64,000 nucleotides of DNA from Dromaius novaehollandiae (Eukaryota > Chordata > Aves > Casuariiformes > Dromaiidae): contig NC_088103.1 in assembly GCF_036370855.1 (NCBI RefSeq), positions 33,831,904 to 33,895,903 on the forward strand, in the 5' to 3' direction. The position numbers and the translations under genes were made by a program. Under the pieces are notes generated by a model. That model saw nothing but the letters and a program-made list of their open reading frames with translations, ran no database searches and had not been told where the DNA came from. Of the stretch, positions 1-23,100 are shown one piece after another; position 1 is the stretch's first letter, and each line of letters opens with the position of its first letter.

Positions 1-14563
<14,563 letters not shown>

Positions 14564-14581
14564 CCTCAGCGCGGCTCCGGG

Positions 14582-14596
14582 GTTACCATGGGCAAC
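14582..14596. promoter_or_regulatory. RFX X-box palindrome
   Basis: GTTACC-ATG-GGCAAC fits the full X-box consensus GTNRCC(N0-3)RGYAAC with both half-sites intact. It lies about 19 bases upstream of the ARL3 start codon. RFX factors drive ciliary genes through this motif and ARL3 is a ciliary GTPase, so a functional site is a sound inference. Confidence 0.8.
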
Positions 14597-14811
14597 TGCG
14601 TCACGCACACGCCGCCGCTACGTACAACGTCAGCGCTTCCCGCCGTACGTACGGAACGTGCCGACGGCGGGCGGGAAGAAGGGCGGAGCCTGGCCCACGG
14701 CCCCCCTTTAGCCACACCCCATCCCAGCTCGGCGCATGTGCACGAGGCACCGCCCCGCCCCTCGACGGCAACCCCCCGCGGGAGACGGGCCCGGCGGCCC
14801 GGCTCGCTGTG

Positions 14812-14816
14812 ATTGG
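14812..14816 (-). promoter_or_regulatory. Inverted CCAAT box (NF-Y type)
   Basis: GATTGGCTGA carries ATTGG, the reverse of CCAAT, in the middle of the divergent promoter and about 90 bases before the proposed SFXN2 donor. Its position and context are typical of NF-Y sites. Confidence 0.55.
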
Positions 14817-14829
14817 CTGAGGGCGGCCA

Positions 14830-14902
14830 CGCGTCAGGGCTCGGAGGAGGTGGCTCCCACGTGGTCTGGGGAAGGCGCGCGAGGGGTCTGGGGGCGCCGC
14901 AG
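14830..14902 (+). other. SFXN2: Proposed SFXN2 non-coding exon 1
   Basis: GCGCCGCAG/GTAGGG at 14,902/14,903 is a good donor in the promoter, and CCCTGGCCCAG/G at 15,960 is a plausible acceptor 12 bases before the SFXN2 ATG. Joining them would give a non-coding first exon and remove the GCAGTG minisatellite as intron 1. The 5' end given is a guess. The alternative is an unspliced 5'UTR starting nearer to 15,973. Confidence 0.35.
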
Positions 14903-14917
14903 GTAGGGGACCACGTG
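14858..14917. promoter_or_regulatory. Pair of CACGTG E-boxes
   Basis: Two perfect CACGTG palindromes occur at 14,858-14,863 and 14,912-14,917, 54 bases apart. They could bind USF, MYC/MAX or MiT-family factors. The second would lie just past the proposed exon 1 donor of SFXN2. Confidence 0.5.
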
Positions 14918-14949
14918 GGGGAGCGCGGGGGGCGTGGCCGCGGGGGCGA

Positions 14950-15665
14950 GGCCTGCAGTGCACTGCAGTGCAGTGTAGTGTAGTGTTGTGGGGTGCGTGC
15001 AGTGCAGTGCTACGGGGGGGTGTTTTGCCGGGGAGCGTGCAGTGCACTGCAGCGTTGTGCGGTGCGTGCAGTGCAGTGCACTGCAGTGTTGGGGGGGTGC
15101 TGCCGAGGAGCGTGCAGTGCACTGCAGCATTGTGCGGTGCATGCAGTGCAGTGCTGTGGGGGGGGGCGAGTGCTGCTGGGGGGCGTGCAGTGTAGTGCAG
15201 TTAGTGCAGTGCTGTACTACGGGGGGGTGCGTGGTGTGGGGGGGTGTAGTGCAGTGCTGCGGGGGACCTGTGCTGCGGGGGGGGGGCATGCAGTGTAGTG
15301 CAGTGCAGTGCCGTGCTGTGCTACGAGGGGCATGTGGCGCTGGGGGGGGGTAGTGTAGCACTATGGGGGGCAGCGCAGTGCTGTGGGGCTGTGCAGCATG
15401 GGGCCATGTGACGCGGCGGCACAGGGTGCACAGTGCAGTCTTATGGGGCATAAACCGCCAGGCCACGGGGGGCACGCAGCGTCCAGCCACAGAAAGGAGC
15501 CGTGTCGGTGTTGCAGGGGGAGCGCAACGCAGTGCCACGGGGGTTGCAGTGCAGTGTTTGGGGGAGTCCTGCAGTGCAGTGCCATAGGGGGGTGCCCGGT
15601 GGCACCACAGGGGTTGCAGTGCAGTGCTGTGGGGGGGCATGCAGTGCAGCCGTGCATGAGGGGGG
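14950..15665 (+). repeat. GCAGTG-based G-rich minisatellite
   Basis: About 0.7 kb is made of irregular blocks of GTGCAGTGCAGTG, GTGCACTGCAGC and GTGTAGTG separated by G runs of up to nine or ten, plus CATGCAGTG and CGTGCAGTG variants. Block length varies around 40-60 bases. It keeps frames open on both strands (up to 268 codons of Cys/Thr/Ala/His on minus), which is a repeat artefact. It sits in the probable SFXN2 intron 1 next to the promoter. Confidence 0.85.
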
Positions 15666-15972
15666 CAGTGCTGAGCTTATGCACGTCACGCCCGGAGGGG
15701 TGCAGCGCCGGGCCGTACCCTGCACCCGGCCGCGAAAGTGGGGCAGGCGGTGCTGGCGTGGGCCGACCAGGGGGCACGTTGCAAAAGGCAGCAGCGCGGC
15801 GTTAAACATCAACCTGCCACCGGCGCCTGCCTGGTTCGATGCTGCCAGCGGGGCGCTGGGGCCGGTGCGGTGCCGGAAGCCGGGGCCGTCCCCGTCCCCG
15901 CGGCGTTGGGCCGGGGCTCCCTCCTACGCCACCGCCGTCACCAGACCACCCCTGGCCCAGGCGCGGGGGAAG

Positions 15973-16124
15973 ATGACGGCCACCTTCGACATCGACGCCC
16001 CGCGCTGGGACCAGGGCACGTTCGCGGGGCGCCTGCGGCACTTCCTCGCCGTCACCGACCCACGGCTGGCGCTGGCGCCCGCGGCCGAGCTGGAGCGCGC
16101 CAAGGCCCTGGTGGAGGCCTGCAG
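15973..16124 (+). CDS. SFXN2: SFXN2 coding exon 1 (residues 1-51)
   Basis: 152 coding bases, ending in phase 2 at TGCAG/GTGAGC. It carries the N-terminal [10 protein letters not shown] signature. The upstream boundary may be the CAG at 15,958-15,960. Confidence 0.93.
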
Positions 16125-19100
16125 GTGAGCGCTGGGGCTGGGCGGCGGGAGCCCCGGCCGGTGCCACACCGCCGAGGTGCCACGGCCGCCACTCACCCCG
16201 CAGGGCCGGGCTGGCGCCGGCGGGGAGCAGCCGGGAGCAGCTGCGCTACGCCAAGACGCTCTACGACTCGGCCTTCCACCCGGACAGCGGCGAGAGGATG
16301 AACCTGCTGGGGCGCATGTCCTTCCAGGTGCCCGCCGGCATGGCCCTCACCGGCTGCATGCTGCAGTTTTACCGGTGAGGGCCGCCGCGGCCGCGGGGGG
16401 AGGACCCGTTCGGTTTGCCATTCCCAAAGCTCCCCCCCTTCCAGGGTGTCCTGCCTCCCCCCACGCCCCATAGGGAGAAATCGGGGGCGGGGGGTTGAGG
16501 GCGCCTGACTGCCCCCCGGCGCTCCCCCCCCGCAGGACGGTGCCGGCCGTGGTTTTCTGGCAGTGGGTCAACCAGTCCTTCAACGCCGTGGTCAACTACA
16601 CCAACCGCAACGCCGCCTCCGCCATCTCGCCCAGGTGAGCGTGGGCCGGCGCCGTGTGGTGTCAGCGCCCCCCCAGCGTCCTCGTCCTCCCAGCGGCGCC
16701 CCGGGGGCACCGCTCGCCCGGGGGGCTGCAGCTGGGGGTCTGATCTCCCCCCCTCCCTTGCGGATCGTTGCCCAGGCAAATCGCGGTGGCGTACGTCACC
16801 GCCACCGGCACGGCGCTGGCTACTGCCGTGGGGCTCAACCTCTACACCAAGGTACGCCGGGGCGGGCATGGGGCAGGGCGAGGTGGTGGTGGCCTCCTAG
16901 GACCCCGAGCTCGTCCCCAGCCCCACAATGTCCTCGTCCTGGTGCGTCCATGGCGCGGGGCTGAGCCTGGGCCGTCCCTGTCGGGCAGTGCCTGGCCGCA
17001 TCCTGCCCCCCGGCGCTCACGCCGGCCTCTGTCCTGCAGCGAGCCCCCCCCTTGGTGGCCCGCTGGGTGCCGTTCGCCGCCGTGGCCGCTGCCAACTGCG
17101 TCAACATCCCCATGATGAGGCAACAGTAAGTGTCTGGGTGCCCCCGGAGGGACGGGGGTGGTTTTGGGGTAAGAATAGCCCGTTCCTGGGTCTGGTCTGG
17201 AGGATCCCTAAGATCCTGGCGGCTTCAGAGCTCTCCAGCCTGTGGCCACAGGAGAGCCCCAGCTGGATGTCCCAAGAGCACCTACACCTTGGGGACCTTC
17301 CCGGCTCCTGTCAACCCTGCGCCCCTGAACGCCCGGCTGCCATTCCCGGAGCTGGGAGCCCTCCTCGGACAGGCTTGTCCCCTCCCCATCCCGCGGCCCT
17401 AACATTTGGGGACCGGCTCTGGGGTCCCCAGTGGGCATCTGTCCTGTGGGGACGGACGGACGGACTCTGTTCGCAGCCGTGCCCTGAAGATGGCAGCATT
17501 GCCCGGGCGAGGGACCGTGGCGCCCCGGGGTGACCGAGCCAGGTCCCCTCCACCCTGGCCACCTCCCCGTGGGGTGGCCGGGGCTGGTGGCCCAGGGCAG
17601 CTGGGGTCCTTGGACCCCCAGCCCCCCCCCGGCAGCCCCTCACCCTGCACTGGCGCTTTGGGGTGCGGGGCAATATGGGGCCGAGGGGCTGCAGGGCTCA
17701 CGGATCCCCCGTGCAGGGAGATCATCAACGGGATCACGGTGACAGACGAGGACAACAACGAGCTCGGCCGCTCCAGGGTGAGTCCCCGCGAGACTGCAAG
17801 CCCCTGTGTCACCCACCGAAGCGAGGGGCCGGGGGGGCTCACCGGCTGCTCCCGCTTTCAGAGGGCTGCGGCGAAGGGCATCGCGCAGGTCGTGGTCTCC
17901 AGGATCACCATGGCGGCGCCGGGCATGAGTGAGTGCACGGGGAGCGGGACCCTCTGCCTTGCCCCCCTCTGTCTCAGTTTCCCCTCTGCACAGAAGGGGC
18001 GGGTGGCCACCGCAGCCCTGGGGTTGTCTGGGCTCATCTCACCGATGGAGCTGGCCAAAACCTTCTCGCCATCCTGCTGTTTCCATCAGAGCCCCCGGCC
18101 TCAGCCCTCCCTGCCCCAACCCACAGCCCGGGGGGGACGTGGGGCGTTCCCACGGCAGTTGGGCCCCACAGGGCCATGTCCCACTCTCTCTGGCCCTGGC
18201 TGCAGCCAGATGCAGCTGGCAAAGCATTGCTTTGCCCTTCCTGGGGCCCTTGGCGTGCCGCAGGGGAGCAAGCCGGGAGGGACAGGAGCACAGCCCGGAC
18301 CGTGGCGGGGACCGCGCTGCCCCTGCTGATGGACGGGTGGGACCCCCAGCACAACCCCCCAGGCGCCATGGGCCGAGCAGGTCTGACCTCTTCTCTCCAT
18401 GCCTAGTTATTCTGCCCATCATCATGGAGCGGCTGGAGAAATTCCCCTTTATGAAGGTGAGTTCTTCCTCCCGTCACGGTTTTCCAGTGGGCCCTGCTCC
18501 CCCGGCCTCCCCGCGGCCGAGATGCCAGGGATGAAACAGCAGGGTTTGCTGAGCCCAGGGCCCTCCTGGCCCCATTCACCTCCCGTTGCCCCGACAGCTG
18601 TGGGGAGGCCACGGGGCGCAGGGCTCACTCCCGCTGTTCCCTTGCAGAGGATCCGGCTTCTCCACGGGCCTTTGCAAGTGCTGCTGTGCGGGGGCTTGTG
18701 AGTATTTCGCCGCTCGAAATCCTGCTCTGGCTCCGAGGAGAAGGACCTCTTTTCCGGCAGGGGATTGCAAAGCGGCTTCCCTTTCCTCCCCGGGCTTTCT
18801 CCAGTCCTGGGGAGTAAGAGGGTGGGAGAGCATCTCCAGGGCTGAGCTCCCCACAGCCTGACCCCCGCAGATCAAGCTGCCCTGTGGCGCTGCGGGTGCT
18901 GACACGCGGCTCTTCTTTGTCCCGCAGCCTCCTGTTCATGGTGCCGGCGGCCTGCGCCCTGTTCCCACAGAGATGGTACCCGTTCCCCTGCTTCCCCCTC
19001 CTGGGAGCCTTCCTATCCCCCAGCTCTTCGCAGAGGGGGGTCCCGCATACCCGTCCTGCTCCACGCGGTCTGTGCTGGGAGCAACGGGACCCCCAGTAGC

Positions 19101-19347
19101 AGGGAATGGCAGTGCTGGGCGGTGGGTCTCCAAAGGGAGCCCGCAAGATCTGTGGGGAGGGGGGGCCCAGCCAGCGTCGGGGCCCGCAGTCGGGGAGGAG
19201 GAGTGGGGGCTGGAGCAGGGGGTTCAGCGTCTGCCCCTCTGCCGCAGCTCCCTCGCGCTGGCTGACCTGGAACCAGAGTTGCGCGCCAGCATCGTGGCCA
19301 AGCATGGGGACCAAGTGCAGTACGTCTATTTTAACAAGGGACTGTGA
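15973..19347 (+). CDS. SFXN2: SFXN2, sideroflexin-2 (complete, 319 aa, 11 coding exons)
   Basis: Eleven exons with GT-AG borders and consistent phases join to 319 codons plus TGA; human SFXN2 has 322. Similarity runs end to end: [10 protein letters not shown] near the N-terminus, the family HPDSGE at 76-81, [19 protein letters not shown] (about 117-135), [11 protein letters not shown] (about 185-195), [10 protein letters not shown] (about 228-237), and a YVYFNKGL C-terminus. About five hydrophobic segments are visible (near 95-118, 144-165, 172-193, 221-244, 261-285). Sideroflexins are mitochondrial inner-membrane amino-acid carriers; SFXN2 is linked to iron and haem balance. The ATG at 15,973 has A at -3; the frame is open further upstream, but that DNA is repeat and promoter. 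The N-terminal third is unusually rich in Ala, Arg and Leu, in line with the very high GC. Introns are mostly under 600 bases. Confidence 0.97.
16204..16374 (+). CDS. SFXN2: SFXN2 coding exon 2 (residues 51-108)
   Basis: 171 bases between CCCCGCAG and ACCG/GTGAGG. It contains [12 protein letters not shown] and GRMSFQVP and the start of the first hydrophobic segment. Confidence 0.97.
16536..16634 (+). CDS. SFXN2: SFXN2 coding exon 3 (residues 108-141)
   Basis: 99 bases between CCCGCAG and CCCAG/GTGAGC. It encodes the most conserved family block, [19 protein letters not shown]. Confidence 0.97.
16776..16851 (+). CDS. SFXN2: SFXN2 coding exon 4 (residues 141-166)
   Basis: 76 bases between TTGCCCAG and CCAAG/GTACGC. 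It encodes a hydrophobic helix, about residues 144-165. Confidence 0.96.
17040..17125 (+). CDS. SFXN2: SFXN2 coding exon 5 (residues 167-195)
   Basis: 86 bases between GTCCTGCAG and CAACA/GTAAGT. It encodes [20 protein letters not shown], identical or nearly so to mammalian SFXN2. Confidence 0.97.
17126..17716 (+). other. SFXN2: SFXN2 intron between coding exons 5 and 6
   Basis: 591 bases, GT-AG. It is GC-rich with long overlapping chance frames on both strands. Nothing beyond splice sites is recognisable. Confidence 0.85.
17717..17777 (+). CDS. SFXN2: SFXN2 coding exon 6 (residues 195-215)
   Basis: 61 bases between CCGTGCAG and CCAGG/GTGAGT. It encodes the hydrophilic loop [19 protein letters not shown]. 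Confidence 0.96.
17862..17928 (+). CDS. SFXN2: SFXN2 coding exon 7 (residues 216-238)
   Basis: 67 bases between GCTTTCAG and CATGA/GTGAGT. It encodes [18 protein letters not shown], a conserved membrane-embedded segment. Confidence 0.97.
17929..18406 (+). other. SFXN2: SFXN2 intron between coding exons 7 and 8
   Basis: 478 bases, GT-AG. GTCTCAGTTTCCCCTCTGCA at about 17,970 resembles the MIR core segment, but it is too short to call firmly. No other feature is seen. Confidence 0.8.
18407..18456 (+). CDS. SFXN2: SFXN2 coding exon 8 (residues 238-254)
   Basis: 50 bases between CATGCCTAG and GAAG/GTGAGT. It encodes [16 protein letters not shown]. Confidence 0.97.
18648..18697 (+). CDS. SFXN2: SFXN2 coding exon 9 (residues 255-271)
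   Basis: 50 bases between CCCTTGCAG and GGCTT/GTGAGT. It encodes [16 protein letters not shown] at the start of the last hydrophobic helix. Confidence 0.96.
18928..18975 (+). CDS. SFXN2: SFXN2 coding exon 10 (residues 271-287)
   Basis: 48 bases between GTCCCGCAG and AGATG/GTACCC. It encodes [15 protein letters not shown]. The donor is weaker than the others, but the phase and the human parallel (PQKC) support it. Confidence 0.93.
19248..19347 (+). CDS. SFXN2: SFXN2 coding exon 11 and stop (residues 287-319)
   Basis: 100 coding bases after GCCGCAG, ending in the family C-terminus YVYFNKGL and TGA at 19,345-19,347. Confidence 0.97.
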
Positions 19348-19350
19348 ATG

Positions 19351-19444
19351 GAGCCATCGCGCCCCTCCGGACCCCGCTGGCCCTCAGTGCCCTGCGTGAG
19401 CCATCGCGCCCCTCCGGACCCCGCTGGCCCTCAGTGCCCTGCGT
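19351..19444 (+). repeat. 47-base tandem duplication in SFXN2 3'UTR
   Basis: Two perfect adjacent copies at 19,351-19,397 and 19,398-19,444 start with GAGCCATCGCGCCCCTCC and end with AGTGCCCTGCGT. They begin three bases after the stop codon. Perfect identity implies a recent event, or an assembly error. Confidence 0.95.
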
Positions 19445-20095
19445 GGGGCACAGTGGCCCGCTCTGGCCAGATCCCCCCCACGGCCAGGCCAGGGGGATCG
19501 GGTCAGGGCCGGCCTCGGGGTCAGTGCCATCTCTGCTCTCTCCCCAGAGAGACCCTGCCTGCTTTCAGAGCGCTGTGCCTGGCCGACCCCCTCACCTTGC
19601 GGGGCCTCTCCATCCTCCGGGTACATCCAGGAGGGTGCACGGTCCTACCTCCGAAAGCAGGCATCCCTCCGTCGCCTGCCTCCAGTACCGGAACCAAACC
19701 ACAACGCTGCCTCAGATCACTTCAGTGGCCTTTCGCCAAAAGCTGCCTCCCTCCCTGGCAGGAGGGAAGGGACCTGTCCCCGCTGCAGAGGGAGCATGCC
19801 GATGTCCTGGGACCAGTGCTTGGACCGTTTCTCCCATGCTGTCACGTTCAGATTTCATTCACTTTGCAATCGCCACAATCAAGGAGAGAAATACCTGATT
19901 GTTTTTAAGCTCTCTTTTTTGTAATCTACCCTTTCCTCTGAGCACCAGAGCCAGCCATCCCCCTGGCTGGGGAAAGTCAACTCTAGGCCCCCCTGCAAGC
20001 GGAGGAGGAGACACCAGGGCAGGCTCAAAGCAGTCGGGGTGTTAACTCAGGCTCTGGATGGGCAACTCTGCAAACACTGGAGGGGAGGGGTGAAA

Positions 20096-20101
20096 AATAA
20101 A
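20096..20101 (+). terminator. Polyadenylation signal AATAAA for SFXN2
   Basis: AATAAA lies about 750 bases after the SFXN2 stop, followed by GTG and a T run (20,107-20,116) that can serve as the downstream element. Cleavage is expected near 20,110-20,125. Confidence 0.75.
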
Positions 20102-20125
20102 ATACAGTGTTTTTTTAAATCATTT

Positions 20126-23100
20126 ACCATCTCTGCCTTTGGCTGGTCTTAGGGATCTGGTCTAGAGACGGGGCTGACAGAGGGCTCTCCTGCCTCCTGG
20201 GGAGGGGGAGCCCAGGGAAAGATGTGGATGCTGTTTGACCAGGCCCAGGAGGGGGAGTCAGCCCAGGGGCCAGGAGAGAGGAGGAAGAGGCATGCAGCTC
20301 TGCAAGGGCTGGCATCAGCCCTGAACCCCTTGGGCATCCCATACAGCCTTCCCAGAGAGGCTTGCTGTGTTGCAAATGGTCCTCTGGCAGGGAACAGGCA
20401 GAGGTGACAGTGCCAGGCTCAGGGGGCTCCTTGTCCCATGGGAGCTGTTGGTCTTGGCCGGACATGCAGAAGCCAAACTGGGACCACCAGCATCTGCACA
20501 GTGCTAACATGGGTCTGCCCACGGGCCCTCTCCCATCCCCAGAGGAGAGTTGGCCACAGCCTATTTTTGAAGAAGGAAGGGGTCCCCAGCACTTGGCCAC
20601 CCCACTCTCAGCCAGCAGCATCCAGACTCTTGTCTTGCTGGTGCATGTCCCCAGGTGGGACAAGCACGTTTCCAATCAGCCGTACACATGTGGCCACCTG
20701 GAGAGCCCTGCGGCCCAGCGGATAGTCCACACTCATCCCTCCAGCTGGGAGTACGGTCCAACCACAGAGAGCAGCACGTCCCAGCTTCAGCAGGATGCCC
20801 CGGCAGAGGTGCAGCACCTGCAGCCAAAGGGTTTTCTGGTATTAACTGCTCCCCCTCTGCAAAGACAGCAGCCAAACCCAAAGTGTAATTCTTGAAGGGC
20901 CAGGCTGTATCTGCCGCAGGTTTGATTCTGCCCGAGTGGCAACAGGCAGAGGATGAGGTCTCTGAGCACATGTAGCTACAGCTGCAAAACTGCACAAAAG
21001 CGCAGAAATAATTAATAGGTTAGCAAAAAGTAGAAAAACAGGTTCGAATTTGTGTATCTGTTCCCTGGGCATTATTAGATCTCTTGTTAATGCACAATTA
21101 AAGAAGAAATAGATAAGCCCCTGAAATGAAACAGATGTCATTCCTACTGGGAGTGGGAAGAGGCCATGAGGAGAGATCTCTGCTGTCTGCCTTTCTTTGG
21201 CTCCTTAATTCAAGTCTGTCTTTCTCTGCAGCTAAAATCATGTTGAGCACTTTCAGGAAGGCACATGGAGCAGCCTGGGCTGTATTTGGGTCCAAGGAGC
21301 CTCCGATGTGCTCAGGAACAAGGTGATTCCTGTAATGCGACGTGCCGCAGCTCTGTGAAACCGCTCTTCCTCCGTGCAGCCCAGCCGTGCCCTTGCTGCT
21401 GGCCCCTTTCCGTGCCGGCAGTGCGTGTCGGGAGGTCCGGCCCCTGCCCGGAGAGGTGCGTGCCAGAGATGCCAGGGCAGCACCCACCCGAAGCAAAGGC
21501 TGGGAGCACGGTGGAAAAGCCGCCCTGGTTTTGTCACTCCTTCCTTCTCCTCCTGGCAGTGTTTTGCTCCACTGGAGAGGGAGGCCAGAGGGGCAAATGC
21601 AGGGCTCAGAAGAGAAAGTGGGGCCAGTTGCTGCCTGGCAGTGGTTTTGCAGCACCAACTCAGTTCGGAGAGAGCTGCAGCTCCTGCGTGCTCCCCGGGA
21701 GCCTGCTCCCACAGGAGAGCATGGTGAGAGGTGACTGGAGTTCATGTCCTGCTCCCAGGTCAGCTCTGCGTTTCCTGGGTAGCTCCAACAACCATCCTGG
21801 CAGATGGTCCAGGTGGTGACTGGGCCCCAGTCTGTGTTGGACTGGATCAAGACTTCTTGGCTGCATAGTGGCCAGCTTTCCCTGGACTCCCTCCTGCCTG
21901 GACCGGGCACCTGGAGATGCGGGATCCAGCCCCTTCGAGCAGGAGACAAACAGGCATGCTCTGCTGCAGGATGGGTTAGAGCAGAGGTACCAGCATTTTT
22001 GCTTTCTCCTCCTCTTCCTCCTGTTGCTTTGCATTTCCTGTTGCGCCAGCCTCAGGGGTTTGCTAGACGTGCCCTGCCCTGGGGACAAGGTCTCCGGGAT
22101 TTGGCTGAGGGCTCCGTGCCTGTACAGGAGACACACCCAGACCTCGCAGCACAGCTGGATGTCCCTCTCCCAGCCAGCAGCACATGGCCACACTTCCAGC
22201 AGGAGCTCTGGGAGGTGCCAGGGTGGCCGAGCTCTGCCCCAGGCAGACCAGGTGTTGAATCCTCCCTGATACAACGGGCATGGGCTCTGCTGGCAAGCTG
22301 CAGCCCCTGGCTACACTGGAGGGCGGTGGAGCAGGGAGACTCTCTGAAGAGCTGTCGCCATCTCATGCCCATGGAGTACTCCTAGCTCTCTCCGTGGCCT
22401 GGTTCTTCAAGGGATGTGGGCATTGCTCACTGCTCTTGGCCAAAGGAAGAGGGTTGCACTGGGCTCAAAAGATCAGGAAGTTGACCGGCGCCACCCTAGA
22501 GACAGAAAACCCCCCACTGCTTGTAGCAGTAGAGGATTCCCTTTCCAGATCTACATGGATTTACGCCAGCTGACAACTTAGTTCAGGGGGGTTTCTAGGT
22601 TGTAGCTGGAATCTCCCCTGGCGAATTCAAGTCATTTCATCAGCTCATGATGTTCTGGCGTCAGGAGATAGCTGCTGTGGTGGGTGTCTGCTTGCGCTCC
22701 CTAACACTTTATCATTCCCCAGCCTGCCGTGGCCCTGCCAGGAACGGAGGCGTCGCAAGCCAGGCCGCAGGCAGCAAGTCCCTGCGCTGCACCGAAATCA
22801 GCCATGGCTCTGTCTTCAGCCCAGCTCTGCTGTCACATCTCTGCCCTCACCCACATGCTTTGGCCGGCTCTGCCTCCCTTTCTCAGCACTGCAACAGGAA
22901 GGAAACCTCATCGCCAGGGATCAAAGCTGGACTCATCCCTGTTTGTAAAGAGCTGCAAGTGTTAATTACTCTCCAGCAATGAGTCACGCCTGATCTGGGC
23001 TTGTCCCACGGCCCGGTGTGTTTGCCTCCTTCTACCTGCTGTGCCTTTAATTTCAGGGCTGGCTGATAACAGGAATAAAGCTCCTTCAATAACTGTGCCT

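Larger units (their letters stand above)
14564..14920. promoter_or_regulatory. Divergent ARL3/SFXN2 CpG-island promoter
   Basis: The ARL3 start codon and the first plausible SFXN2 donor (14,903) face away from each other across about 340 bases of CpG-dense DNA. The stretch contains an RFX X-box (14,582-14,596), a CRE-like TGCGTCA (14,597-14,603), an E2F-like TTCCCGCC near 14,638, an NRF1-like GGCGCATGTGC near 14,731, an inverted CCAAT box and two CACGTG E-boxes. No TATA box stands out. The head-to-head pairing matches the human locus. Confidence 0.8.
19348..20125 (+). other. SFXN2: SFXN2 3'UTR
   Basis: This is non-coding sequence after the stop, up to the predicted cleavage zone. It begins with a 47-base tandem duplication. 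Open frames across it are chance extensions in high-GC DNA. The end is inferred from the AATAAA at 20,096. Confidence 0.7.

Noticed and set aside
14834-15640. 268-codon minus-strand frame and overlapping plus-strand frames of 75-140 codons
   Set aside because: They read the GCAGTG minisatellite and give repetitive His-Cys-Thr-Ala-Leu or Cys-Ser-Ala-Val chains on both strands. This is a repeat artefact, not a protein.
17406-18329. 307-codon plus-strand frame
   Set aside because: It overlaps SFXN2 coding exons 6 and 7 in the wrong frame and reads through introns. The real exons explain the coding signal.
21098-21949. 283-codon minus-strand frame in intergenic DNA
   Set aside because: It has no recognisable family motif, hydrophobic core or splice pairing. 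Long chance frames are common in this GC-rich interval, with similar lengths on the other strand.
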